Source of the DNA: Burkholderia sp.
GTDB lineage: Bacteria > Pseudomonadota > Gammaproteobacteria > Burkholderiales > Burkholderiaceae
DNA length: 16,059 bases
NCBI GenBank assembly: GCA_030151225.1
Contig: JASLEG010000165.1
Span: forward strand, 1 to 16,059
Direction: 5' to 3'
Part shown: positions 1 to 6,857 of the stretch, piece after piece
How the letters are laid out: every line of letters starts with the position of its first letter
How positions within the stretch are numbered: position 1 is the first letter of the stretch
Position numbers and translations under genes: made by a program
The notes under the pieces: generated by a model
What the model saw: the letters and a program-made list of their open reading frames with translations, nothing else
Told to the model about the DNA's origin: nothing
Database searches by the model: none

Positions 1-626
1 AGCGTGTCGACCGCGAGCCCGGCCGCGCCGCACAGCAGCCCGCACACCACGAACTGCTGGAACGCCAGCGCCAGCGGGTCGTGCCGCCGCACGAAATGGC
101 CGACCGCGATCACATGCACGGCGATGATGACCGCGCCGGCCAATTGAAAGCCGTCGCCGTACATCACCGAGAAATGCTCGTCGACACTGAGGAAGTACAG
201 GCCGATCGCGGCCAGCGTCGCGCCGAGCCAGGTGCCGAGGCCGGCGCGATGGCGCAGCGCCACGCCGATCAGCGGCACCAGCACCACGTACAGCGAACTG
301 ATGAAGCCGGCGTTGGCGACCTTCGTGTATTGCAGGCCGACCTGCTGCAGCGAGATCGACACGGCCAGCAGCGTGCCGAGCACGAGGCCCGGAATCAGCC
401 CGGCGGGCCGTTGCGCGAGCGCGGCGAATTCGGCGCGCGCCGGGCGGCGCGCGAGCAGCAGCGGCACGAGCACCAGCGCGCCGAGCAGGAAGCGCAGGCC
501 GGTGTAGAGGAACGGCCCGATCACGTCGAGGCTCAGGCGCTGGGCGACGAAGGCCGAGCCCCAGATCGCGGCGGCGGCGAGCATCAGCAGGTTGGCGCGC
601 AGGTGCTGGCGGGAGGCGGAAATCAT
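1..626 (-). CDS. EamA/DMT-superfamily transporter, C-terminus cut by window edge
   Basis: An open frame runs from an ATG at 626 (minus strand) to the left edge with no stop, giving 208 residues of an inner-membrane permease. The protein opens with a short basic stretch and then a hydrophobic helix reading LLMLAAAAIWGSAFVAQ, the usual first helix of EamA transporters, with Trp-Gly-Ser in the middle. Further helices follow (YTGLRFLLGALVLVPLLLA; PGLVLGTLLAVSISLQQVGL; ANAGFISSLYVVLVPLIGVAL), matching the first half of the ten-helix fold and the start of the second EamA repeat. The substrate cannot be read from sequence; family members export amino acids, drugs or metabolites. It lies 65 bp downstream of the LysR-type gene on the same strand, so co-transcription or regulation by it is plausible. 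Family assignment is firm; function is unknown. Confidence 0.85.
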   Translation of the reverse strand, partial: MISASRQHLRANLLMLAAAAIWGSAFVAQRLSLDVIGPFLYTGLRFLLGALVLVPLLLARRPARAEFAALAQRPAGLIPGLVLGTLLAVSISLQQVGLQYTKVANAGFISSLYVVLVPLIGVALRHRAGLGTWLGATLAAIGLYFLSVDEHFSVMYGDGFQLAGAVIIAVHVIAVGHFVRRHDPLALAFQQFVVCGLLCGAAGLAVDT

Positions 627-691
627 CGGGGCGGGCAAGGTGATGGCGCGGAAGCGGGATGAGGGACGAGGGATGAAGGCGGTCCGACAGC

Positions 692-1513
692 TTACGCCGA
701 AGCGGCGAGGCTCGCGGTCAGCAGGCGCAGCGTGTCGGCCGAGGCCGCGTCGCGCACGCGGGAATAGAGCACCACCTGCGACATCGGCAGCGCGGGCAGG
801 CCGAAGCGCGCGCCGACCTCGACGAGCGAGCGCGGCGCCACGCGACGCGCCAGCGGGCATACCGCGAGGCCGCCGGCCGCGGCGGCGGCCACCGCGGCCA
901 CGCCGCCGCCGATGAAGCGCTCGCGCCACGCGATGCCGGCGCGGTCGAGCACGCGCAGCGCCGCCGCACGCACCCCGCACGGCCCGGCCAGCACCGCGAG
1001 CGGCAGCGGTTCGCCCGCGCGTGGTGTCCAGTCCGGTGCCGCGAGCCATGCCAGCGCTTCGGTGAACAGCGGCACGGCATCGTCGCGCGGCGGATCCTCG
1101 CCCGGCTCGTGGCGCACCACGACCGCATCGAGCCGGCGCGCGTCGTACTGCGCGAGCAGGTTCGTCGACATCCCCACGTGCATCTCCAGCGACAGCGCCG
1201 GATCGTGGCGGCTCACGCGCGTGAGCAGCGCGGGCAGGTCGGGCACGGCCACGTGGTCGCTGATGCCGAGCACGAGCCGGCGCGGCTCGGCGCCGACCGT
1301 GCCGAGCGCGCGCTGATGGGCCTCCAGCAGCTCGCGCGCGGCCGGCAGGAAGGCTTCGCCGTCCGCGGACAGCTTCACCACGCGCGGCGTGCGCTCGAGC
1401 AGCGCGCGGGCCAGATGCGCCTCGAGCCGCTTCACCTTCAGGCTCACGGCCGATTGCGTGGTGCCGAGCACGTCGGCGGCGCGCGTGAAACTGGCCAGAT
1501 CGGCCACCAGCAC
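692..1513 (-). CDS. LysR-family transcriptional regulator (5' end appears frameshifted)
   Basis: The uninterrupted frame encodes 273 residues from a GTG at 1513. It contains the LysR winged helix-turn-helix (ASFTRAADVLGTTQSAVSLK, then VKRLEAHLARALLERTPR) and a C-terminal effector-binding domain of normal size. The GTG is not a convincing start. It has no Shine-Dalgarno sequence, and family proteins have about 12 more residues ahead of it. In this frame those residues are encoded (LDLDAVRAF), but a TGA then follows with no start codon. An ATG at 1550 lies one base out of frame because of a five-G run at 1540-1544; with four Gs the product would be 285 residues beginning MKPLDLDAVRAF. The gene diverges from a tautomerase and precedes a DMT permease, both plausible targets. 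Either the base call is wrong or the gene is broken at its start. Confidence 0.85.
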   Translation of the reverse strand: MLVADLASFTRAADVLGTTQSAVSLKVKRLEAHLARALLERTPRVVKLSADGEAFLPAARELLEAHQRALGTVGAEPRRLVLGISDHVAVPDLPALLTRVSRHDPALSLEMHVGMSTNLLAQYDARRLDAVVVRHEPGEDPPRDDAVPLFTEALAWLAAPDWTPRAGEPLPLAVLAGPCGVRAAALRVLDRAGIAWRERFIGGGVAAVAAAAAGGLAVCPLARRVAPRSLVEVGARFGLPALPMSQVVLYSRVRDAASADTLRLLTASLAASA

Positions 1514-1544
1514 GAAGGCGCGAACGGCGTCGAGGTCGAGGGGG

Positions 1545-1561
1545 TTTCATTTCGAATGAAA
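1545..1561. promoter_or_regulatory. Inverted repeat TTTCATT-TCG-AATGAAA over the LysR start region
   Basis: Two perfect 7-bp arms separated by 3 bp lie exactly on the natural ATG of the LysR gene (ATG read on the minus strand, 1550-1548). LysR proteins commonly bind dyads in the divergent intergenic region and repress their own gene, so this is a candidate autoregulatory operator. Only the dyad is directly seen. Confidence 0.35.
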
Positions 1562-1567
1562 ATGGAT

Positions 1568-1585
1568 GATATATGTGGTGATATC
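1568..1585. promoter_or_regulatory. Inverted repeat GATAT-N8-ATATC in the LysR/tautomerase divergent region
   Basis: The perfect 5-bp arms (1568-1572 and 1581-1585) lie in an AT-rich island about 65 bp before the tautomerase start. Dyads of this size and spacing are typical of LysR-family contacts. It could be the activator site for the tautomerase. Binding is inferred, not shown. Confidence 0.3.
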
Positions 1586-1650
1586 TGTTCATTATAGATG
1601 GGCGATTCTAGGATGAAGGCGTTCCCTTCATCGACACACAGGAGTCCGTC

Positions 1651-2034
1651 ATGCCCTTCACCCGCATCTCGATCCGCGAAGGCCGGTCCGTGGAAGCGCG
1701 TCGCGCGCTGTCGGCCGGCGTGCACCGCGCGCTGCAGCGCGCGTTCAACGTGCCCGAGGACGACATCTTCATGGTCGTCACCCAGCACGGCGCCGACGAT
1801 TTCATCTACGGCCGCCACTATCTCGGCATCGAGCGCAGCGACGAGCTCGTGATGATCCAGATCACCGTCAGCGACACGCGCAACCGCGAGCAGAAGCGCG
1901 AGCTGTACCGGTTGATCGTCGAGGCGCTCGGCGAGTCGCCGGGCGTGCGTCCGGAGGACGTGTTCATCAGCCTCGTGGAGGTGCAGCTCGACGACTGGTC
2001 GTTCGGGCTCGGCGTCGCGCAGTACGCGACCTGA
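1651..2034 (+). CDS. Tautomerase family protein
   Basis: The gene encodes 127 residues with Pro directly after the initiator Met, the catalytic base of the tautomerase superfamily once Met is removed. The sequence fits the Tautomerase_2-like group: an opening beta strand (PFTRISIREGRS), a helix (VHRALQRAFNVPEDDIF), a central strand with YLGIERSDELVMIQITV, and the closing motif RPEDVFISLVEVQLDDWSFGLG. The usual length of this group is about 125-130 residues. A Shine-Dalgarno sequence AGGAG (1640-1644) sits 6 nt before the ATG and fixes the start. The gene is transcribed away from a LysR-type regulator, the classic arrangement of a regulated metabolic gene. The substrate is unknown; relatives act on keto-enol tautomers or on halogenated acids. 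Confidence 0.9.
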   Translation: MPFTRISIREGRSVEARRALSAGVHRALQRAFNVPEDDIFMVVTQHGADDFIYGRHYLGIERSDELVMIQITVSDTRNREQKRELYRLIVEALGESPGVRPEDVFISLVEVQLDDWSFGLGVAQYAT

Positions 2035-2154
2035 GCGCGAGCCTGCCGTTTTCCCCGGCGTGCGCGGCGTCGCGCGCCGTGTACCATGTGCGACGATCGG
2101 CGGCCGCCGACGGCGCGCATGGGCGCGGCGGGCAGGCCGGCGCATGGAGGCTGC

Positions 2155-3903
2155 ATGTCGTCGCGTGTCCTGGAAATCGTGTTGAGCCTGCCGCTGCCTG
2201 CCGGCGGCGTGACCACGTCGCGCCGGCGCGGCACGGCGCGTGCGGTGCGCGATTTCGGTGCCGAACTGGTGCGGGCCTGGCGGATCTGTCCGCCGGTCAG
2301 GATGAAGCGCGGGCACGAGCGGGTCGCCATCACGCCGCTCGCGCTGGCCGAGGCGATGCCCGAGATGACGCCGGGCTGGCGCGCCTGGCAGGAGGACGGC
2401 GAGGCAGGTGAGCGCGCGGTGGTGGCGCGCGCGAGCACGTTCGCGCCCGGCGTGACGATTCGCGATCGCTTCGACTGGCGGGTGCAGCCGGCCGCACCGG
2501 TCGCCGCCGTCGCTGGCGACGATCCGCGCGTCGCCGCGTTGCGGCAGGCGCTCGATGGCGGCGCGGTGCGCGGCTACGAGATCGTGGCGGGCGAGCCGAT
2601 CGCGCGTGTTGTGCCCGCAACGGCTTCGGCACCGGCAAGCGCAACGGCGCCCGAGTCCTCTTCCACGGCAACTCACGACGCTGCTCGGGAATCGGAAGCA
2701 TCCCCCCCGGCCCCGTTGCCGCTGCGCTTCGACTGCGAGCGCCGCCGCGGTCGCTGGCAGCGTGACGGCGGCGTGGCCGTCGAACTGACGCTCGACGATC
2801 TCGGCTGGACCAGCGCCACGGGCACCGGCCGCCGATGCGAGCTGCGCCTCGCCGTGACCGATCCCGGCGATGTGGCCGGCCGCGCGCTCGCGCTGCACGC
2901 GCTGTTCGACGCCGCGCGCGAGCTGAGCGGTGCCTGGCCCGCGTTCCTGAAGCCGGCCTCGCTCGTCGATCTGGCCTGCGCGGGCGTCCTGCCCGGCACC
3001 GAGGGTGGCCCGGCCCGCGCCGAGCCGGTCGCGCTCGGCGGCGCGCGCACGCAACGCGAGGCGCTGTTCGTGCTCGGCGCGAACGTGGCCGCGCAGTGGC
3101 TGGGCAACGACGCCGGCGTGCGCGACAGCGGCGACCCCGAATTCGTGCACCAGATGCGCATCGCGCTGCGCCGCCTGCGCACGCTGATGCGCCTGTTCCG
3201 CGATTTCGCCGACGACGGCTACCGCGAGGCATTCGCGGCCGATCTCGCGTGGTTCGGCGGCCAGCTCGGCGCGGTGCGCGACTGGGACGTCTGCACGAGC
3301 GAGACGCTGCCGGGGCTGCGCGATGCCGACACGGATCCGGCCGGCGCCGCCGGCTGGGAGGCCACGCTGGAGGCTGCCGCGCAACAGCGTGAACTCGCGC
3401 GTGGCGATCTGCGCCAGGCGGTGGCGTCCTCGCGCTACGCGCGGCTCGTGCTGGGCTGGGTGGAATGGCTGTGCCTGTTGTCGCTGCGCGGCGACGAGGG
3501 CGCCTCGCAGCAGCAGCGGCGCGCGCTGAAGCGGCACGTCACGAAGCGTATCGACAAGCTGTTCGGCCGCATCTACGGTGCGCCGAAGCTGACCTCGCTG
3601 GCGCCGGAGGCGCGCCACCGGGTGCGCATCGACGCGAAGCGTCTGCGCTATGCGCTCGAGTTCTTCGCCTCGATCGCCACGCGCAGCACGCGCGGCAAGC
3701 TGGTCAAGACGCTTTCACGCGTGCAGGGCACGCTCGGCGAGGCGAACGACGCCGAGGTCGCGCTGCGCCATCTCGAGCGCCTGTCGGCACCGCCCGAGCA
3801 GCTCGGCTTCGCGCGCGGCTACGGCGCGGCCGCGCAGCATTATGCGGCCATCGCGGCCGAGGTCGCGCTGCGCGAGCTGCGCCGGCCGAAGCTGCGCGAT
3901 TGA
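2155..3903 (+). CDS. CYTH-CHAD domain protein
   Basis: The gene encodes 582 residues. The ATG at 2155 is chosen over an in-frame ATG at 2086 because GGAGG (2146-2150) lies 4 nt upstream and the protein then starts with the family-like SSRVLEIVLSLPL. The N-terminal third resembles a CYTH barrel, split by a Pro/Ala/Ser/Thr-rich linker around residues 155-185. The metal-binding ExExK signature is absent; only one Glu remains in LEIVLSL. The C-terminal half is a clear CHAD helical domain: EFVHQMRIALRRLR with His332, LGAVRDWDV, then RHRVRIDAKRLRYALEFF with His488 and Lys495, and LGEANDAEV. CHAD domains bind inorganic polyphosphate through conserved His/Lys/Arg residues, so a polyphosphate-associated role is likely. 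CYTH phosphohydrolase activity is doubtful. It converges on the PAP2 gene with a 30-bp gap and no visible terminator. Confidence 0.9.
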   Translation: MSSRVLEIVLSLPLPAGGVTTSRRRGTARAVRDFGAELVRAWRICPPVRMKRGHERVAITPLALAEAMPEMTPGWRAWQEDGEAGERAVVARASTFAPGVTIRDRFDWRVQPAAPVAAVAGDDPRVAALRQALDGGAVRGYEIVAGEPIARVVPATASAPASATAPESSSTATHDAARESEASPPAPLPLRFDCERRRGRWQRDGGVAVELTLDDLGWTSATGTGRRCELRLAVTDPGDVAGRALALHALFDAARELSGAWPAFLKPASLVDLACAGVLPGTEGGPARAEPVALGGARTQREALFVLGANVAAQWLGNDAGVRDSGDPEFVHQMRIALRRLRTLMRLFRDFADDGYREAFAADLAWFGGQLGAVRDWDVCTSETLPGLRDADTDPAGAAGWEATLEAAAQQRELARGDLRQAVASSRYARLVLGWVEWLCLLSLRGDEGASQQQRRALKRHVTKRIDKLFGRIYGAPKLTSLAPEARHRVRIDAKRLRYALEFFASIATRSTRGKLVKTLSRVQGTLGEANDAEVALRHLERLSAPPEQLGFARGYGAAAQHYAAIAAEVALRELRRPKLRD

Positions 3904-3933
3904 GCGAATCGAGGAAGGGAAAGGGCGCGTGCC

Positions 3934-4626
3934 TCAGATCCGCCGCATCGCGGCCGGATCGAGCGTGGTGGACGCCGGCTTCGACGCCGGCCGATAGTTC
4001 GGATTGGCCTTCCAGCGCGCCCGCACGTAGGGCCGCTCGTGGCCCGACACCTTCAGCGCGAACGCCGTGACCCAGCGCTGCGACGGCACCGAAATGCCGT
4101 GCAGCGCGATCGTCACCACGGCGAGGCTCGCCACCACGGCCGGCACCGACCAGCGGTGCGGCTCGGCGCGCCAGGCGATCACGACGAACGACAGCGCCGC
4201 CACCGCCCCGACCACGCAGCCGGTGATCGCCTCCGACGGCGAATGCGCCGACAGCACCACGCGCGACAGCGACACCGCCGCGCCGAGCGTGAGCCCGCAT
4301 GCGACACCGGCCATGCGCAGCGCCGGGTGCGCGCGCGTGAGCGCGATCATCATCGCGATCGGATAGACGGAGGTGGACAGCATCGAGTGGCCGCTGAAGC
4401 CGGTGAAATCCCAGGCGCGGATGCCGATGCCCCAGCCGAGAAAGGCCACCTTGGTGAGGCCGACCGCGGCCATCGCCACGCCGAGCACGGCGAGCCAGGT
4501 GAGCGCGAGGCGCGCCGAGAAGCCGAGCGCGAGCCAGATCGCCAGCGTGGCGGCGAGCGGCAAGGTGATGGCCGCGCTACCGAAATAGGTGATCCAGTTC
4601 CACAATTGAAGCGACAGGTGATACAT
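3934..4626 (-). CDS. PAP2-family membrane phosphatase
   Basis: The gene encodes 230 residues with about six hydrophobic helices and a short polar C-terminal tail. The central phosphatase motif reads GFSGHSMLST (Ser78-Gly79-His80). The third motif is SRVVLSAHSPSE (Ser121-Arg122, His128), with Glu132 where most PAP2 enzymes have Asp. The first motif (K-x6-RP) is not intact: Lys59 and Arg70 are present but the Arg-Pro pair is missing. Family members dephosphorylate lipid phosphates such as undecaprenyl pyrophosphate, phosphatidate or related lipids at the membrane. The true substrate here is not readable. The gene converges with the CHAD gene and diverges from the esterase. No strong Shine-Dalgarno sequence precedes the ATG at 4626, but the hydrophobic N-terminus fits this start. 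Confidence 0.85.
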   Translation of the reverse strand: MYHLSLQLWNWITYFGSAAITLPLAATLAIWLALGFSARLALTWLAVLGVAMAAVGLTKVAFLGWGIGIRAWDFTGFSGHSMLSTSVYPIAMMIALTRAHPALRMAGVACGLTLGAAVSLSRVVLSAHSPSEAITGCVVGAVAALSFVVIAWRAEPHRWSVPAVVASLAVVTIALHGISVPSQRWVTAFALKVSGHERPYVRARWKANPNYRPASKPASTTLDPAAMRRI

Positions 4627-4703
4627 CGAGGACGGCGGCTCAGTGAGACGGAAACGGGTCCGGGTTCGAGGTTCGCCGCGCCTGGCGCGACGGTCGATCG
4701 ATC

Positions 4704-4709
4704 AGTATA
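4704..4709 (-). promoter_or_regulatory. Candidate -10 (TATACT) for the PAP2 gene
   Basis: Read on the minus strand, TATACT sits 78 bp upstream of the PAP2 start codon in the only AT-containing part of that stretch. No good -35 hexamer is found 16-18 bp upstream, so this is a weak call based on the -10 alone. Confidence 0.25.
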
Positions 4710-4773
4710 ACGGGGCCGCTGGCTCGCGGGGTCGCATGATCGGGCCCCCGGTAAAACGGCGGAAACAATGCTA

Positions 4774-4788
4774 TTGTGCAATGCACAA
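4774..4788. promoter_or_regulatory. Perfect palindrome TTGTGCA-A-TGCACAA upstream of the esterase
   Basis: The palindrome has two 7-bp arms around a single A, ending 53 bp before the esterase start codon, in the divergent region shared with the PAP2 gene. It is a strong candidate operator. TGCA-centred dyads occur upstream of polyhydroxyalkanoate genes controlled by PhaR-type repressors, which would suit a PHB-depolymerase-family target. That link is inference. Confidence 0.45.
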
Positions 4789-4841
4789 ATAACCACGGTG
4801 GCGTTTTCGTTGGCGCCCCGATTTCAACTGCGAGCCGATCG

Positions 4842-5957
4842 ATGACCAAAAGTCTGACGAAGCTGTGGCTGGGCGGGATGAAGAAGATGATGCGCACGTC
4901 CACCACGCACCTGCCCACCGGCATGACGGGCCCGTCGTTCACCTCTGGGTTTGCCGCCCCGTTCGCCCCCGATGCCGCCCCGACCGACGCCGCGTCGCCT
5001 CAGGCCGAGCGCGAATCGCGCGTGCGCCCGCGCGCGGCGGCGTGGGCCGGCGGCGAGTGGACGCGTGGCGAGCATCCGTTGCCGTTCGTGATCGGACGCT
5101 TCGTGCAGCAGCTCGGTTATGCGCTCTACGTGCCACAGGGCCTGCACGACGGCGCGCCGCTCGTGGTCATGCTGCACGGCTGCAAGCAGGACGCCGACCA
5201 GTTCGCGCAGGGCACGCGCATGAACCTGCTGGCCGACCGCCACGGCTTCGCGGTGCTGTATCCCGAGCAGTCGCTGCAGGCGCACACGCACGGCTGCTGG
5301 CACTGGTACGACGATACCGAGCGCGGCGGCCGCGGCGAGGCACAGGCCGTCGTCGATCTCGTCGATGCGCTGGTTGGGGCGCGACATTTCGACGCGTCTC
5401 GCGTGTACGTGGCCGGGCTGTCGGCCGGCGCCGGGCTCGCCACGCTGCTCGCGCTGCATTTTCCCGAGCGCTTCGCGGCGGTCGCGCTGCATTCGGGGCC
5501 GGCCTTCGGCGACGCCCATTCGGGCATCACCGCGATGGACGTGATGCGGCGCGGCGTGCATCGCAACCCGGCCGAGATCGCCGATACCTACGCCGCGCCG
5601 GGCAGCTACCCGGGCATGCCGGCGCTGATCGTGCACGGCGACCGCGACGTGGTGGTGGCGCCGGCCAACGCCGATCAGCTCGCCGTCGAATTCCTGCGGC
5701 TCAACGGCCTGGCCGACGCCAGCGGCGCACCGCAGGGCGTCGAATCGATCGAAACCGATCTCGGCGATGCGCGGCTGATCGACTACCGGCGGCGCGATGG
5801 CGCGCCCGTGGTGCGAGTCTGCCACGTTGCGCAACTCGACCATGCCTGGGCGGGCGGCGACGAGGCCGTGCCGTTCCACGCGGCCGTCGGCCCCGATGCG
5901 AGCACGATGATCTGGGGCTTTTTCAGCGAACAGTGTCGGCAGGGTGCGACAAGTTGA
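4842..5957 (+). CDS. PHB depolymerase family esterase
   Basis: The gene encodes 371 residues of an alpha/beta hydrolase. The start at 4842 gives the N-terminus MTKSLTKLWLGGMKKMMR. An in-frame ATG at 4776 is rejected because it lies inside the palindrome and adds an unrelated leader. After a Pro/Ala-rich linker the catalytic domain starts near residue 85. It contains the oxyanion segment VMLHGCKQDADQFA (His112), a typical GLSAGAG nucleophile elbow with Ser194, an HGDRDVVV acid loop (Asp267 or Asp269) and DHAW with His334. This is the Esterase_PHB arrangement. There is no signal peptide, so it probably acts inside the cell, on short-chain hydroxyalkanoate oligomers, PHB granules or other esters. 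The basic, Met-rich N-terminus could bind granules or membranes, but that is speculative. It stands alone between divergent PAP2 and DUF3563. Confidence 0.88.
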   Translation: MTKSLTKLWLGGMKKMMRTSTTHLPTGMTGPSFTSGFAAPFAPDAAPTDAASPQAERESRVRPRAAAWAGGEWTRGEHPLPFVIGRFVQQLGYALYVPQGLHDGAPLVVMLHGCKQDADQFAQGTRMNLLADRHGFAVLYPEQSLQAHTHGCWHWYDDTERGGRGEAQAVVDLVDALVGARHFDASRVYVAGLSAGAGLATLLALHFPERFAAVALHSGPAFGDAHSGITAMDVMRRGVHRNPAEIADTYAAPGSYPGMPALIVHGDRDVVVAPANADQLAVEFLRLNGLADASGAPQGVESIETDLGDARLIDYRRRDGAPVVRVCHVAQLDHAWAGGDEAVPFHAAVGPDASTMIWGFFSEQCRQGATS

Positions 5958-5987
5958 AACAGCATTTTTGAAACGCTGGAGGCGGCT

Positions 5988-6005
5988 AGGGGTTTTCCCT
6001 ATAAT
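5988..6005 (+). promoter_or_regulatory. DUF3563 promoter: AGGGGTTTTCCC motif fused to TATAAT
   Basis: A perfect consensus -10 TATAAT (6000-6005) directly abuts the dyad-like element AGGGGTTTTCCCT (5988-6000). No consensus -35 is found at 17 bp; TTGAAA at 5968-5973 is too far away. The same GGGTTTTCCCT element precedes the FUSC -10 at 12470. The start codon is about 45 nt downstream. Confidence 0.6.
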
Positions 6006-6051
6006 ACGGGTTAATACCTAAGCGATAACCCTTGGATTTGGAGATCACGCC

Positions 6052-6228
6052 ATGTACCTGCTGAGCCGCCTGTTCCTGTTCCTGACGAAATCTTCCGAGC
6101 AGATCGCGAAAGAGCACGCCGACGCCTACCTGGCCGACGCCTCCGATCTGTACGACCTCGAATTCCGCATCCGCAAGCTCGACCAGGAAGCCGCCACGCG
6201 CGCACCGGCCTGGATGGGCGCGCGCTGA
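6052..6228 (+). CDS. DUF3563 family small protein
   Basis: The gene encodes 58 residues. It opens with a hydrophobic patch (MYLLSRLFLFLT) and continues as a helix rich in acidic and aromatic residues (DAYLADASDLYDLEFRIRKL) ending in Asp-Gln-Glu. This matches the DUF3563 family of short Burkholderiaceae proteins in length and in the LxDAxDxxDLExRxRxLD pattern. GGAGA (6040-6044) sits 7 nt before the ATG. The gene has its own strong promoter (TATAAT at 6000) and its own terminator hairpin, so it is a monocistronic unit and probably well expressed. The function is unknown. The short hydrophobic N-terminus and helical body suggest a peripheral or membrane-associated protein. Codon use matches its neighbours. 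Confidence 0.88.
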   Translation: MYLLSRLFLFLTKSSEQIAKEHADAYLADASDLYDLEFRIRKLDQEAATRAPAWMGAR

Positions 6229-6253
6229 GCGTTTCTTGCGTCCTGCAATGAGA

Positions 6254-6285
6254 AAGGCGTGACGGCCTCGCGGTCGTCACGCCTT
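6254..6285 (+). terminator. Hairpin terminator after DUF3563
   Basis: AAGGCGTGACG (6254-6264) pairs perfectly with CGTCACGCCTT (6275-6285). The inner GCC/GGT extends the stem to 14 bp with a 4-nt loop. It begins 26 nt after the DUF3563 stop and lies between convergent genes, so it may act in both directions. The U-rich tail is short. Confidence 0.75.
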
Positions 6286-6325
6286 GCGTTGCGCGCCGTC
6301 GGCGGCCCGGAACGTTCATCCTGCC

Positions 6326-6346
6326 GCGCCCGGAATCGCCGGGCGC
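6326..6346 (-). terminator. GC-rich hairpin downstream of ohr
   Basis: GCGCCCGG (6326-6333) pairs with CCGGGCGC (6339-6346) around a 5-nt loop, 17 bp past the ohr stop codon. There is no U-tract on the minus strand, so it is a possible terminator or 3'-end stabiliser rather than a textbook intrinsic terminator. Confidence 0.45.
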
Positions 6347-6362
6347 ATCGACGTTCGGGCAA

Positions 6363-6788
6363 TCACGCCTCGACGATCACGATCCGCACCGGCACGTTGT
6401 TGCGCGTCGCGTTCGAGTACGGACACACCTCGTGTGCCTTGTCGACGAGCGCCTTTGCCGCGTCCGGCTCGAAGCCGGGCAGCGACACGCGCAGTTCCAC
6501 GTCGAGCGCGAAACCTCCCTTGTCGTTCGGGCCGATACCCACTTGCCCCGTCACCGTCGTGTCGGCCGGCAACGCCTGCTTGGCCTGGCCGGCGATGAAC
6601 TTCATCGCGCTCAGAAAACACGCCGAGTAGCCGGCCGCGAACAGCTGCTCCGGGTTCGTGCCCGCGCCGCCCGTGCCGCCGAGTTCGCGCGGCGCGTCGA
6701 GCTTCACGTCCAGCTTGCTGTCTTCCGAGACTGCCCGGCCATCGCGGCCGCCGGTGCTGGTCGCGCTCGTCTTGTAGAGGATGTTCAT
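6363..6788 (-). CDS. ohr: Organic hydroperoxide resistance protein Ohr (OsmC/Ohr family)
   Basis: The gene encodes 141 residues, the usual Ohr length. It has the N-terminal strand NILYKTSATSTGGRDG (Arg15 in the active-site region), TNPEQLFAAGYSACFLSAM with the peroxidatic Cys57 and Glu47, and CPYSNATRNN with the second cysteine, Cys122. The VCPYSNATRNN motif separates Ohr from OsmC proper. Ohr is a cytoplasmic homodimeric thiol peroxidase that reduces organic and fatty-acid hydroperoxides, typically using lipoylated proteins as reductant. A Shine-Dalgarno AGGAG lies 7 nt upstream of the ATG (minus strand, about 6794-6799). It lies downstream of the regulator gene ohrR, on the same strand but with its own promoter and operator in the 142-bp gap. 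Identification is very secure. Confidence 0.96.
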   Translation of the reverse strand: MNILYKTSATSTGGRDGRAVSEDSKLDVKLDAPRELGGTGGAGTNPEQLFAAGYSACFLSAMKFIAGQAKQALPADTTVTGQVGIGPNDKGGFALDVELRVSLPGFEPDAAKALVDKAHEVCPYSNATRNNVPVRIVIVEA

Positions 6789-6857
6789 GGTGGACTCCTG
6801 TTCGTGTCGGTGAAGGGAAACTGGCCCGGTCAGGCTGCATTCGTTGGCCGCAGGATA

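Noticed and set aside
1444..3618. 724-codon minus-strand frame across the tautomerase and CHAD genes
   Set aside because: Shadow of GC-biased codons. The plus-strand proteins show family motifs, and this frame is low-complexity Arg/Ala/His-rich and crosses an intergenic region.
4824..5879. 351-codon minus-strand frame opposite the esterase
   Set aside because: Antisense shadow. The esterase frame carries the full catalytic triad.
5951..5980. Possible weak hairpin after the esterase stop (CAGC/GCTG)
   Set aside because: Four base pairs with an 11-nt loop is too weak to call a terminator.
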